DNA of 64,000 bases from Vicugna pacos (Eukaryota > Chordata > Mammalia > Artiodactyla > Camelidae). A program made the translations under genes and the position numbers. Of the stretch, positions 11,840 to 24,315 are shown piece after piece. Where the stretch lies: NCBI RefSeq assembly GCF_048564905.1, contig NC_132993.1, positions 85,219,001 to 85,283,000 on the forward strand. The letters are read 5' to 3'. The number at the start of each line of letters is the position of its first letter. The stretch's first letter is position 1. The notes beneath the pieces were generated by a model. The model saw nothing but the letters and a program-made list of their open reading frames with translations, searched no databases and had not been told where the DNA came from.

Positions 11840-11955
11840 GCTTTCCCCACGTGTCAAATGAGAGAATTATTAACTGCCTCCCTTGGTTGGCATTAGGATT
11901 AAAGGTGATAATATGTGAAAAGTGCCAAATAGTTGGCACTTAGGAAACATTCGTC
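11840..11955 (+). repeat. MIR 3' fragment
   Basis: Only the 3' half is visible: a short-read lead with 'aaatgagagaattattaact', then 'attaggattaaaggtgataa', then 'gtgccaaatagttggcactt'. Confidence 0.55.
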
Positions 11956-12954
11956 CCCTTTCCTCCCCTTCCTCCTGCTTCTGGGTCTCGGTTTTTCAGA
12001 GCATTCAGGAGCTAACCTGGTCATAGATTATTGGCCACCTATGTTTTCTTACTGTTGCTGGATTTACCCAAACTGAACCTACTGGAATGACTACCTGTTA
12101 GTAAGTAAGTTATATTTTGGCAGTTTAGCAAAGGATCTTCCCATGGGGCGTAGGGCACGTTAAGGAAAACAACTGATGCTATGTTTTGGCAGAGTGGACT
12201 GTCCTCTTCCTGTTTGGGAGAAAGCCTTTGGAACGTTAACCCAGTCATCGCAACCCACTTCTTCGTGGAGTTCACGTGGCGATTATCACAGAAAGAGGGA
12301 AGAAGGAGTTTTAATGCTTATGAGAATCCCGTGTTTTCTCTGCCATTTTTACACTTCTTTGCCCGCATGCTCCCACCTTTCCCTGTTCTCCACCCTCTCC
12401 TCCTCGTGTCCTAGCATCAGGCAGTTGCAGGACTCAGAAGAGCCTCTGGCGGGGTCCTCTCCTCGTATCCTTGCACTTTACACGTGGGGAGACTGAGACC
12501 CAGGATGTCAGATGACAGGCCCAGGGTCCCGAGCTCCTCCGTGCTCCTCTTCTTCCAGCCCCTGGAGGTGGCCCTCTGAGGAGACTACCAAGGCTCCAAA
12601 GAAACAAGCCCACCTCTTTCTTTCAATATGAGGAAATGATAGTTGCCCAGTGAGCCTCCAAGGGGCGGAGGAATCCCTGCTCCACCATCCCGCAGACCCC
12701 TGGGCCCTGGGAAAGGATCTTAGAGGCAGGGCTGCAGCAGGATCCTTTTGGCCATGGTGAGCCACTTTTACTTACGAGTAATATGTCTTCCTTCTGGTAC
12801 GTGGGCGAAGCAGACAATTTGAGAACCAGCTGTTCTGAAAAGAAAAGAAAACAAAGACCCGTGAGGCAGAATTCAGATGTGGAGGGCTCTCGCAGGAAGC
12901 TTTTGTTTTCCTTTGAAATTTTGGGGAGAAAGGATCTAAGGATTCGCTAAAGGT

Positions 12955-13025
12955 GGGCTGGCCCCACCCCCTGCAGCCTGCCCCTGCCCCATCTGCCCCA
13001 CCTGCCCGACCTGCCCCACCTGTCC
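12955..13025 (+). repeat. CCTGCCC-rich low-complexity stretch
   Basis: Short imperfect repeats of a CTGCCCCAC/CTGCCC type inside the EEPD1 intron region. I see no further structure. Confidence 0.6.
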
Positions 13026-13221
13026 TGTCCGGGCCTGGAGGTGGAGCATCAGGAGACAGACCTCAGTTCAGACCCTACCTCTTAACTCTTTTATCAGCCA
13101 TGTAATCTTGAATGTGAACTCATTTTGGGGCATAACCTTTCCAGGCTGTACTCGTGAAGAACTGGTAGAGTGAGCGCTGTGGGGGGCCAGGGGCGGTGTG
13201 TAAAACGGGAAGGCTCTGGAG

Positions 13222-13375
13222 CAGGCTTCTCAGAGCTGGCTGAGCTCATGAACCCTCCCCACCTCCGGGAGCTTGGGAAAATACAGATCCCAGTGCAGGA
13301 GGTCTGAGCTGGGCCTGAGAGCTTGCACTTCTAACATACTGGTCCACGGCCCACACTCTGAGTAGCAAGGACCCA
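13222..13375 (+). mobile_element. MER5A-like hAT DNA transposon remnant
   Basis: It shows the MER5A layout: 'cttctcagagctggctgagc' at the left, 'agagcttgcacttctaacat' in the middle, and the right end 'ccacactctgagtagcaagg'. It is a non-autonomous hAT-Charlie element of eutherian age. Shorter look-alike pieces occur at about 13793-13900, 14195-14280 and 20795-20960. Confidence 0.6.
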
Positions 13376-15231
13376 AAAGATGCTCCCATCCTTAGGTTTG
13401 CTGCAAACTGTAGGTGCAAACAGACAGCTATGTCAACAAGCTGGCAAGTCTTTTTTCAGCCCTAGAAATAGAAGAGAATACCTGCCCCTTACCTGACGCT
13501 GATCATGAAAGTTTAGGCATAGGGGGCTTTCGGCCATCAGCAGTCTTCTCCCTGGTCCCTTATATTGTTAATTGTCCCCAATAACATGAGAAATACTGAA
13601 GAAGAGGGCAGGGAAAGGGACGATCTACTCTGTGGGCCCAGAGAGGTCATCAAGGACCTTACAAAATACCTTACATACCTCAGGGTTCAGGAGTTATGGT
13701 TCCTTATCTCCCAGAGTTTCCCTGCGCAGAGCGTCTTTCAGGTATAAAGCAAAGAAAATGGAGAACGTCTTTCCTTCATCAGTAACACCAACTTGCATCT
13801 CGAGTCAGAGCCGCCTGGAGGGGCTGTTAAAGCACAGATTTCCAGGCTCCTTGCTGGGGATTCTAATTCAATAGCATGTTCAGATCCCAGGGGATACCGA
13901 TGAGCACACTTGGACTAGCACCACGTGAGTCCCCAAAGCCTGTCTGTAGGAGTGGTGCACGTGGGAAACATGCCAGCCTGTGCCCCCTCTTCCCGGTTCT
14001 CACCCTGCCGATCACAGTGGCTTTGCCAGGAATGGGCATGTTTACGCTGCACTGGGGTTTGTGGCGTGAACGAGAGGTTCATCTGTCTCCAGATGTCTGA
14101 AGGTCCTGCGAGGGTTAGGAGAGATGAGATTTCCGGCTGCCTGCAGATGGCTCTTCCTAGCACAGCGGGCCCCGAGAGGCTGAGGCTCTGTAATGTGGTT
14201 GGTTGGCTGATCACCTGGGGGGGATGTTTAAAAATAGAGCTTCCTGGGGTACATCCTAGGAGACTCGGGCGAGCAGCCAGGCTTGGGACCCCCTACGTGG
14301 AGAGCAGCGAGGCACCAGATGGGCAGTGGAGAGCTGCTCTCACTTTTAATGATTCTTGGATTCAGCTCTAATGATTACTCTACTGAGCAAATGATTCCCC
14401 AGCAGGAAATTGGACCATTTGTAAGTACATTTCCTCGCTGGATCCCTAAAGTCAGAGTTGATAAATTCCTCTTGCATTTTCCAAAGTGGTTCATTTCTCT
14501 CCCAGGGATAGTTACCAGCCAGGACCATCTGGCCATGGGGGTTCATCTGGGGTGAAGCGTCCCTCGGGAATAACACTGTCCACGGCCTCTGGGCAGTGTT
14601 GAAAGGGGAGTGGACAACAGTCACCGATGAGCAAATCCCAGAGAGAACACTTCCCAGGCAAACTCAAAGTCAGGTTAAAATTGAGGCAATGTTAGATAAT
14701 TAGCTTCAAGGAGCAATCCCTCCTCTCATTTATCACACGTGGATTTGAGGACGGTGGTCTTCCCTGGAGTCTCCTGGTTCACCAGGAGATGCTTTCAGAG
14801 CGTCACTGGGCACCATGCGCTGTGCCAGGTGGGCTGCATGAAGGTGATTCGGGTACAGTCCCTTCCCTTATGGCAACCACTGTTGGCGAGAGGCAGGCAC
14901 TTAACATCTAACTGTAAAGGCAGCTTAACTCCTAGAGCAGCGTGTATCTGGAGCAGCCTCCCAGCACGTTCCACCCTTGCCCGGTCTCATTTTCTCCATA
15001 GCAGTTGCCACAGAAATGACTGGCTGAGTACTTGCTTATGCCTCATCTTCCCTCTTACAGCATAAGCAACAGGAGAGCAAAGAGCAGACCGTTAGATCCT
15101 GCCATCTCTCAGCCACTGGATGTGAGCGCCTCAGGAGGGGCACAAGTGCTGCTCTCTGCAGCTGAGGCCTTCCAGGAAGGGGCTGCCCCAAATCTGGGGC
15201 AGATGCTTTGGGAGGAGGTAGCAGCTACAGT

Positions 15232-15405
15232 GGTTCTCAGACATTAGCAGGCATCAGGATTACCTGGAGGGCTTGTTAAAACACAGATCACTGGGCCTCA
15301 CCCTAGAGTTTCTGATCCAGTAGGTCTAGGATGGGGCCAGAACTTTTCTAACAAGTTCCCAGGTGATGCTGATGCTCCTGGGCCCAGGACCACACTTCGA
15401 GGGGT
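15232..15405 (+). mobile_element. MER5A hAT DNA transposon
   Basis: The terminal motif 'cagtggttctcagacattag' is followed by 'ggattacctggagggcttgt', 'ttctgatccagtaggtctag' and 'aggtgatgctgatgctcctg', ending near 'ggaccacacttcgag'. It is the best-preserved MER5A in the window. Confidence 0.75.
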
Positions 15406-16374
15406 GGGGCATCAGTGCAGCCGTCACAACTGACCCAGCGGACAGGTGGAAGGTGACCAGGTAACAGAGGCAGGGAGACTTCTTAAAAGTGACCCAGGTG
15501 AGAGGAGATGGGGCTCTGAAACAGGCCACAGCAGTGGGACTGGAAGAAGAAAGAGGGTGCTCCAGACACACGTGATGATGGGCGGGGCTGGATGCAAGAT
15601 GGGACACAGGAGGAGAGGCAAGAGTCAGAGCAGCCGGAAGGATGCAAATGCCAGGAACCAGGATGGGCATGGGGTGGGGCAGAGGAATGGCATGTTCCTT
15701 TGGGACCTGCTGCTGGGTTTTCACTTCTATAGAGACCTCCAGATGGGAATGTTAAAAAGGAAGTTGAAATGCAATTCACAACTCATGAGGGAAATCTGAG
15801 CTGCAGGTATAGATTTGAGGGCCTTTGGGGTAGAGGTGTAAGCTGAAGCCGTGGGGCTGAGTAAGATTAGGTAAGGCTGGCTCATTAAAGAAAGAGCAGT
15901 GATGCCCCAGAAGGAAGCCAAGAGACTCGCTTGGAGTGCCGGGCAGAGACAGAGAGGAGTGGGGTGCTCCGAGGTGCATGAAGCAAAGGGACAGGAGGGT
16001 GTCACTGGGAAGGGGCAGTACCAGATGTCAGGGCATCTCAAAAACTGAGCCCGTATCTGAAAAATTCGAGGACCCCTCAAAGTAGCCATCCCCAAGCGGC
16101 GGGGTTGCATGTGAGGCGTGAATTAGAGGAACTGGTCCACACACTTTCAAGCCCATAGTTTTTCAACTCCTCATTTTACTTTGCCTGTGCAGTTTTAGTT
16201 TTCCTTGACGATAAAGTCGCCTTCTGGTTCCATATTGGTGGAACACGCACAAGCGGAAAGAATCTCACCCTGTAGACACACGTGGGGCGTAGGAACCATC
16301 ACGACAGGAGGCGTCTCTTCTCAGAGCAAAACCAAGGTGGACAGTATGGTGGCTCATGGTGAAGCTAGGGGTCA

Positions 16375-16530
16375 GCTGGTTTTTCTTCAGTTGAGGCATA
16401 ATTGACTTACAATATTGTATTTGTCGCAGATATACCACATAGTGGTTTGATATTTTTATACATTATGAAATGATCACATTGTCTAGTTACCATTTTTCAT
16501 CATGCAAGTTATTTCACTATTATCAACTAA
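16375..16530 (-). repeat. L1 3' end fragment, laurasiatherian type
   Basis: 'gttgaggcataattgactta' and 'gtggtttgatatttttatac' are typical of the antisense 3' end of L1 families in cetartiodactyls and relatives. It lies just upstream of the first recognised EEPD1 exon. Confidence 0.6.
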
Positions 16531-16942
16531 ATTCTGGGGGCAGTTTTTGCACCTCTAAGCTCCATGGTGGGAAGACAAGACACCATGTATTCATCTTTTT
16601 TCCTCTGCATCTGATACTGATGTAGACCCTCGTGGAACCTTGAAACCCCTAGTGTTACAAGAATTAAATGGATTCTGACAACTTGTTTTGAACTATTTGC
16701 GGTAAAATGCTGCAAAGAGAGTCGATTGCTGTGAACTGAGTGTCCCCAGGTGATAATTGTGTCTTTCATAGGTGGACAGTTTGTTTAATTTGTGGTACCT
16801 GTTTTGTCGTCTGGGTCTTTGCAGACCCTGGTATTTGAGAACACGGGGATGGAATCTGATGAGACTCTGATGAGTCAGGATCGAGGTTTACTGGCTCTGC
16901 CTGCTGTGAGAACACACACCAACCTGTGCTCTGTCTTCACAG

Positions 16943-17053
16943 TTCTGTACGGAGCTCAACCAGCCAATCCTGCCCAACATCCGCAAGTGGAAGGGGCCCC
17001 GAGGATGCTGGAAGTTCATTGTTTCAGAGACGCCCTCGACTCAGCTCCAGAAG
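16943..17053 (+). CDS. EEPD1: EEPD1 exon encoding FCTELNQP...QLQK
   Basis: A 111-nt phase-0 exon after a CTTCACAG acceptor and before a GTATCC donor. It encodes 37 residues starting FCTELNQPILPNIRKWKGPR, which I recognise from the middle of the EEPD1 nuclease domain. There is no stop or frameshift. The intron to the next exon is about 3.4 kb. Confidence 0.85.
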
Positions 17054-18329
17054 GTATCCTCATCTGCAGAACTTGGATTTTCTTCCCATTTTCTTTTCCT
17101 CCCAACCCTAGACATTTAAATGTTTCCTTTGCCAACATCCTTGGTGTGATTTTGTATTTCTGCCCACTTTTTAGCTCTTTGCCATTCATTTCAAAATGCC
17201 CTGGTTCTCGTTTCCTGTTTGGATCGGGAAGGGACTGCCACCCAGCGGAAATGGGAGTTTGGGTGTTGGGAGGAGAGGAGAAATCCTGTCTGGAACCAAG
17301 GCCACAAGTAGGGTATTTCTGTCCTTTGTGCTCATAATCCCTTCTCCACGGTTCCAGCCGCTGCCAAGTTTGTGGCGAGCCCATGTTCATTGACTAAAAA
17401 CTTCAGACCCACTTAATTGCGTGTGCACTCTTGGCTTTCAGTGGGAGGAACTGTGCACGTGGAAATGGTCTGTGGGAATTTTCAGCCGATTTTAATTTTG
17501 CATGTTCTTTCAGTAGGATCACCCATCTGGGTTTGGGTAAATCTCTGTATATATAGATTTTCACTCTGGCATATCATATTCAAGATTGGTTTTTATTCAC
17601 TTGAAATGTTCAGTATCAGTGGAGTTGTAGATTTAAAAAAAAAAACCCGGCTAATTATGAGTGGAAAAAATGTATCATCATATAATTTTTCTATAAATGC
17701 AGATGCTATATTTTTTTCTCTCTAGTATTCCTAGTATGCTGGTAAACACACATGAATGGTGCTTAGCTGAGTGATGTTGAGATTTGAGGCTTTTAACTGA
17801 TAAATGTTTACTGGATTAAAAGTATCCAGTCATTTATTGACAGTAAGCTCTCTTTTTAGCTACACCTTAAAGTGTGACCTATGTTCTATTTCTCTGGCTT
17901 TTGGAGTGTGTAAATGGTTGCTGTAGGTGGGAGCCAGCGTGCATTCACAGGAGGCTGGAAATACTGTCAAACTGGAATGTATCTGGTCTTTACCACTCAA
18001 GCCCACAGCTGTCCCTTCTCAGTCCACATGAAAATAACAATAATGCCCCTTTCCTTTTTTTTAATAGCACTTCACACATAGGTAGGTTCACAAGGCTCTT
18101 AACAGCGCATTTAACGCTTTTTATTCATTCATATTCAACAAATCGTTAGAAAGGCGACTGCATGCCAGGCACTGTGTTACAAGCCAGATCTATATGGTGA
18201 CAAAAACAGACCCAGCCACCCAGCCCAGCTTGTTTTCATTCATTGCATGTCCGGGGATCCGAACCTGAGCCTGACAGAGCCTGTGGTGGGGACAGGCCGG
18301 GTAACCGGACTCCAGGTAGGGTGTCAGGG

Positions 18330-18485
18330 CTGTTGGAGAACAGCAGGGAGGCCCAAGTTCAAGCCTCTTAAACCTCGCAGCTTCAAGTCCTTCATCTGTA
18401 AAACGGGAGCAACTAGCCCTCTCTTCACTCACAGGATGGCTGTAGGATTTAGAAAGATAACGTGCATTGAATGCTTGATTAACAG
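18330..18485 (+). repeat. MIR fragment
   Basis: MIR-like order: 'cttcatctgtaaaacgggag', then 'acaggatggctgtaggattt', then 'aagataacgtgcattgaatg'. It lies in the EEPD1 intron 17054-20430. Confidence 0.55.
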
Positions 18486-19959
18486 GCACGGGTGGCAGAC
18501 AGGCCCGGTGGTGCTGGGCAGGGAGCGGGTGCCTGTCTCAGGTTGCCATGGAGAGTTGTGGGCCAGTGGACAAATCTCCTGGTTTCTCAAAAGGTGCCAA
18601 TATCTGGATTTTAATGTGAAATTTCCTGAATTTTAAATGTGGGTAGATCATTTTAAAATTATTTTAAACACTGTCTGGATGTAACAAACAGTGTGCAAGT
18701 CACAAATGTGCCACCTGGACCGCGGAGCAGCAGGAGAGAGTGTGGCAGCAGCTGCCATTTCTCCAGTGTCTGAAGGGACGTCCAGGTGCCTCCTCCTTGG
18801 TCTCCAGCCTCACCCCCTGGTGGAGGGGCGGTCCACACATGAGAACACTGAGGTCTAGTGAGACAAAATGATTTGCCCAGAAGTCATCCAGCTGATGCGA
18901 GGTGGGGTTCAGGCCCCGACCCAGCTAGCGCTCTCTGACTCTAATGCCCCCTCTCCTCCCACCACGCCATGTTGAGGGCAGCTCTTCTGGATAAGGGCCC
19001 ACCTGAGCTGGGGGCTTGGGAAAAGCTCCCAGAAGGATGTGAGGAACCAGTAGTGGAAGAAGCAGCAATACAAGGCCAGGAAGGCCCAGTCATGCTGGGA
19101 ACATAGGCGAGCAGGCGTGCAAGGCAGTGATGAACAGGGAGGTGCCCACCCGGAGGGCCCCTGGGTTTTACAGCAGAGGGTGACCTTAGTGGTACTTAAG
19201 GTTACTCTGGCACCACCGCTTGGGAAACAGTAAATTGGGGGGAAGGGTGTATCACCCTCTGATCCAAACAGGGCAAATCATATTTCCTTCACTCTACACC
19301 TGAGAAAACAGGTTTAGAAAAACACAGCAGCTCCCAGAGATCCCACCGCTAAGTGGCTCAGGCGGTTCTGAGACCCAGGTCTTCTCATTGTTAAACTAGT
19401 GCCCCCACGAGTGGGTGGGCAGGTCGATCATTTTAAAATAGAAAGGCGCACAGCAGGCAGAACGCTGTTCCTCCCTTCCCTCCTCTGCCACACACGTGCG
19501 GCCGGGACTAAGCTGAAGCTGGCGACTCGGCCAGAGCCCACTCAGGATATGCAGTCACTTCTCCTTTCGCAACAAGCATCGCTGCCCCCACCGGGTGACA
19601 CTGCTGATACCCGACCCCTGCACAGAGCCCCCAGCAGCCGGACTGGCGGTAGGGGGAGACTTTCCTCTTTCCACAAGGCACCCGGTGGCAGCAGCAGGAA
19701 GCAGGCAGATTCAGAGTGGTCCCTCTGATGGCCAGAGACCTTGACCCTGCTCACACCACCCTGTCTGTCTGCCCCACTCACTGGCCCTCGCAGCGCACTG
19801 CCCTGGGGCTTCAGACCCCCACGTGGGGCCCCATCCACCTGAAGAGGACCCTTGACTGGTTCCAAACCACTGAGACTGTTACTCCTGACCTCTGTTCATC
19901 TAGCACATGTTTATTGAATTTCTGCTAGGTGCCAGATCCCAGCTGTTGTAAGCAAAACC

Positions 19960-20110
19960 ACCCTTTGGATTCTCGTATTTGATCCTCAGCATTGCCACTT
20001 ACCAGCTATGGGGTTTTAAAGAAGTTACTTAACCTCTCTGAGCAGCTGTCTTCATCTGACAGATGGGAGTGTGAGCAGCTACTTCATGGGGTGTGATGAT
20101 TAAAAAGATA
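19960..20110 (+). repeat. MIR fragment
   Basis: Contains 'attgccacttaccagctatg', 'gttacttaacctctctgagc', 'cttcatctgacagatgggag' and 'gtgtgatgattaaaaagata', the MIR core and 3' part. The same intron holds further MIR-like phrases at 18840-18920 and 19290-19385. Confidence 0.6.
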
Positions 20111-20430
20111 ACTCCATGCCTAATCTGGGTCCCCATTCCCGCCCCATCCCCTCAAAAAGAGAAGAGCCCAGGCACCCCTGGCAGTATGTGAAGCTCCCTG
20201 AAATTGCCGGTCTGGGAAATTGGGTGGGGGGACAAGGAGGAACACGCTGTGGCTTTGGGTGTGCTTTTGTCTCGGAAGCAGCCCCTGGGCATGTAATCTC
20301 AGGACCCAGAGCAGAGCTTGCTGCTCCCCATCGTCTCCTCCTGGGCTCACCTGCCTCTTCCTCCGCTCAGGGCTGAGCCCTGCCACCAGATAGACCCCCT
20401 ACACACACTAACCCTCGTCTTCTCCTGCAG

Positions 20431-20565
20431 GGGCCCGGGTTTGCGGGATTCCTGTGGGACACAGCAGCCGGGGTGGAGCTGAGAGACGCCGCCTGGCAGG
20501 AGAGCTCGCCTGGCAACGGGCACGGGAAGCCCGTGGGTCCCAGCCCGTACCTTGCGAGGTTCAAG
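20431..20565 (+). CDS. EEPD1: EEPD1 exon encoding GPGFAGFLWD...YLARFK
   Basis: A 135-nt phase-0 exon after a TCTCCTGCAG acceptor and before a GTACCG donor. It encodes 45 residues including GFLWDTAAGVELRDA and ending PSPYLARFK, close to human EEPD1. The reading frame is open. Confidence 0.85.
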
Positions 20566-21546
20566 GTACCGCTCATGTCGCCGTGAAGAGCCACTCCGTC
20601 TGAAAAAAGGGAAAAAGGCCCTTTCTGAGCTGTGAGCTGGAGAAGCTCATCTTTTGCCTTGGTTTTCTTCTCTCTGGGCTGGGGCAGCACACCCTCCTGG
20701 GGCTCCCTTGGCTGGGGACCACGTCCAGAGCAAGAATGAGAGGGATCTGGAGGATCTGTAGCTCTGGTCACGTTGACATGCGGGCGGGAAGGTCAGGGGG
20801 CTGCTGCCCAAACCTGGCCCACCTCGGAATCACCCGGAGAGATTCTTAAGATCAGGGGTTCCTGGACCCTGCCCCAGACACACACAATGTCTGGGTTTCA
20901 AGCTTCAATGCTTCTTCAGTCTTCCCTGCACAGGGGTTAACGAGGCTGGGCATTTGGGACTCACTGGATTAGAGGGCAACTGGACTTCTCTGAGGACCCT
21001 CTCTCTTACCAGGGAGAGGGGGGACTCTGAAGGGGTCATTTGGGCTTGAAAGGGGCTCAGAAGGAGCTTCTGGGCAGTGGAGCCAGGGAAGCCCTATGAC
21101 TGACACCTCCAGACAAGCCCTGTCTCACCAGAGTCCAGAGCAGCAAGCAGCCAGATCTGTGCTCTCTCTCTAATTTCCCCAGACATCCCTGGGAAATATT
21201 AATAAACAGCAAGCAGTCAGAAGCTGGGCAGCAGGAGCAAGAAGAAGCCAGCAGTCAAAACAGATCAGCAAGTCAGCAGTTGGCCTTATCCCTGTGAAGT
21301 CACAGGATCAGGCAGCGGTCCCTGGCCATAGCACTTAGCAAGCCACCTGCTGCCCACCCCGCCCACCCACCACACGCTCCAGAGAGGTTCCGTAGCCTGC
21401 GAATTGCTGCAGACCCCAGCACAGTTTCTGGCAGCGCCGGGCTGGGGCAGCCAGTGCTGGGGCTGTGATGGCTTTGGTTGGGGTCCAGCCCAGGACTGTC
21501 CCCCTCAGGCCCATAGCTGTAGAGGCACTGGTGTTCCGTGTGCGCG

Positions 21547-21575
21547 TGCACACACACACACACACGCACACCCCT
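21547..21575 (+). repeat. (CA)n microsatellite
   Basis: A short interrupted CA run within an EEPD1 intron. Confidence 0.85.
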
Positions 21576-22721
21576 GGGGTGTCTGTGGGTTGTGCTTATG
21601 GTGCTGATGTGGAATTCAGCCAGGTGTCACTGTTAATACCAGTCTTGCCTCCACACTGGATCCCTTTTATCTGTAAAGTGGCTGTAATGGTTTTGGCCAA
21701 GCAAGGCAACAGGCAGAACCAGCCAGTGACGCTAAGAGGCAGGCTGTTTTTAATGGCCAATGAAAAATGCTGTCAGGTCACGAAATATTGGCCAAGGCGT
21801 CCAAGTGAAGCGATCGCCTCGACAGACGCGCAGCCTGCCGCACTTCATGGCATGTCGCGGGCCAGACAAGTGGTAGGAGCAGAGATGCGGCTCACCTCTC
21901 CACACTGGGTTTTCCTGCCCACAGCCTTGAGGTGGTTCCCCCACGGTCAGAGCCACAGCTGCAGAGAGAGCCCTCCACCCTCCAGGCTGGGCGGTGGTGC
22001 TGGCACATCTGTAAGGCAGAACTGGCAGCCTCCACTTCCTGCACCCTGCTGCTGCTTGGCAGCGCTTACTCTTTGTTGCCATGACAGACGGAAGGGCAGG
22101 TTGCTGAACTCTGAGCAGCTGAGCAACGCTGCGGTGCTCGAGGACCGCCCGCACTTCGCGCTTCCGCACCTGTGCACCACGGCCACCCCTGGGGACGCGG
22201 CACAGGCATAGCCTGCGCTGCTCGGGTCCGGCCGGCTGTCGTTCTCGACATGTCTGAAATCGGGTGACAGTGCGCATCAGGGCACAGTGGTCTCTGGTGG
22301 GAGAAGAACATGTAGGGGTGGGCAGTGGGGAAGGAGGAGGGTCCCAGCAGTGGGTCCTGGCAGGGGATGGAGGTCTGGCCCTTTGCCTAAGAGCCCCAGG
22401 TCTTTGGTAACAACCAGTCGCTAGACCCCCACTTCCCCCGTGTTAGTTGCTTAGAAGACAAAAAGCAAAAAGCAAAAATTTGCCATTTCCAGATGTGTCC
22501 AATTTTCCAGGCCCAGGAGGAGCAGGTGCGATGCCGGGGTGCACTGATAGAACAAGATAGGTCTCTGTCCTGCAGGGGGTCGGAAAACCCTTCCGGTGCC
22601 CATCTCCCAGGGTGCGCCAGCCTCTGTGCTCAGCGCTGGGCGTGAAGCTGTGTGTGAGTCAGATAAAGCGGGAAGTAAGAGCATCGCGCCTGTCCTTGAT
22701 GTGTCCTTTCCTCTTGCCCAG

Positions 22722-22860
22722 GTGGGAAGTAATGACTTGATCCTTGTGAACCTTCACCTGGCAGCCCTGACGTTCCCAGGGAGCGAGAACCCGAGCAGGA
22801 ATCACAGCGACAACCACCGCTAGGCCAGCTTCGTGCAGACCTTGCAGGAAACCCTGAAAG
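22722..22860 (+). CDS. EEPD1: EEPD1 exon encoding VGSNDLILVNLHL..., with TAG
   Basis: A 139-nt exon after a TTGCCCAG acceptor, ending in phase 1 before GTAGGA. It carries the nuclease-domain strand LILVNLHLAAL. Codon 34 is TAG (22821-22823), where the human protein has Leu in HRLASF. A Leu codon to TAG takes one change from TTG or two from CTG. The rest of the frame is intact. Confidence 0.85.
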
Positions 22861-23879
22861 GTAGGAGGCTGTCTTTCTCAGCTCCCACTTCTGCAGGGCA
22901 GGAGTTGTAGAAGGGGTTGCCTCTTCTGGGTGTCTCTCCGTCCGATCCCTTCATCTGGCCATCTGGCCATCTGGTCAGAAGGCAGCAAAGCCCAGGAAAC
23001 CACCACACTCCCTGCATCTCAGGGAGCCCAGCTGCCCTGGACATGCTGACAGCTTTTCTTCGTGAGTCTAGCACACGGGTTCCATGGTGTCAGCTTTGCG
23101 GCTCTTCAGCCTCTGTTTGATGGAACGGATTCAGTGATGACACCCTCCCCGGTGACAGCTCACTGTGGGTCAACTGCCCTGGGTGCGCTGCCTGCACATC
23201 TGCACGTGCTCTTCTTGTGAAGGAGGAAAAGTTGATGACAAGGGTGGGAAAGTCTGGTCGAGCAGTGAGTTGCATTTTTCTCTCCGGTGGGATGCAGACC
23301 TTACCGAAGGAGCCTTGAAGCTGACGGGAAAGCTGAATTTTAACCTCAGCTCTTTCTGTAGGACAGAAAAAGTTACCACCCCTTCAAGCTCCGTCTAGCG
23401 GGGGACGGACAGTGGTGACCTGATAGGGTGCTCAGGGGGCTTGGTGACCTTCTGAGGAAGTGCCCAGCACATAGTAGGCACTCAGCTAACATGAACTGAC
23501 TCAAAAAAAAAAAAGCCAATGGGTTTACGAAAACATAGAAAAGAGCTGAACTTTAGAAGAAAGGTGGGCTGTCTGTTTTCTGGGTTCTGCCGCCAATAAC
23601 ACAGAAGGTTTTCTGTGCACGGTTTACCAGAAAGAAAACTTGACATGGCCGTAAAGATAGGGACGTGTGTGACTGCGCTTGGTTTTTTCAAAGCTTCTCT
23701 AGATGAGGGTTCACAGCTGGAGGCTGGAATTCTCTTCCATAAACTAGAGTCTTAACCAGTGTTCTCTAGCTTGCTCAGCATTTTTTTCCTTGTTAAGTTG
23801 GCCCCTCACAATGGGCTTATGAAGATTTGGCTATAAAAATAATTCAGTCAGACTACAAAGTTACATTTTGAAAAGACTT

Positions 23880-24315
23880 CTTATTGTGGTAAAATACGTA
23901 TAACATGAAACTTACCATCTTAACCATTTTTAAGCCTTCAGTTATATTAAGCATATTTACATTGTTTTACAACCATCACCACCATCCATCTCTAGAATTT
24001 TTCGTCTCCCCAAACTGAAACTGCACCCGTTAAACATAAAGTCCCCATACCTCCTTCTCTGGGTCCCTGAGCATCTCCATTCAACTTGCTGTTTCTATGA
24101 ATTTGACCACTCTGGGTATCTCCTGTGAGCGGAATCTTACAAAATTTGTCCTTTTGTTTCTGGCTTATTTCACTTAATGTTACATCTTCATGGTTCATAC
24201 TATGTGTCAGAATTTCCTTTCTTTTTAAGACCAAATACTATTCTGTTTATTGGTCAATGGACACTAGGGCTGTTTCCATCTTAGGGCTGCTGTAAACATT
24301 GATATGCAAGTTACA
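23880..24315 (-). repeat. L1M 3' end fragment (antisense)
   Basis: Old L1 3'UTR in antisense: 'gtggtaaaatacgtataaca', 'aacttaccatcttaaccatt', 'tttgaccactctgggtatct' and 'caatggacactagggctgtt'. It lies in the intron 22861-27029. Confidence 0.7.

Larger units (their letters stand above)
6848..16942 (+). other. Flank and large 5' intron of EEPD1 with old repeats
   Basis: About 10 kb between the macrosatellite edge and the first recognised EEPD1 exon. I found no coding exon here. It holds MIR-like sequence at 6880-7080 and 11840-11955, an L1M 3' end at 8965-9475, an L2 with a nested MIR at 9650-10490, MER5A fragments between 13.2 and 15.4 kb, and an L1 3' end at 16375-16530. The stretch 7300-8900 looks unique, with no recognisable element. 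The upstream EEPD1 exons (helix-hairpin-helix part and the start of the nuclease domain) are not in the window, or are too decayed for me to see. Confidence 0.6.
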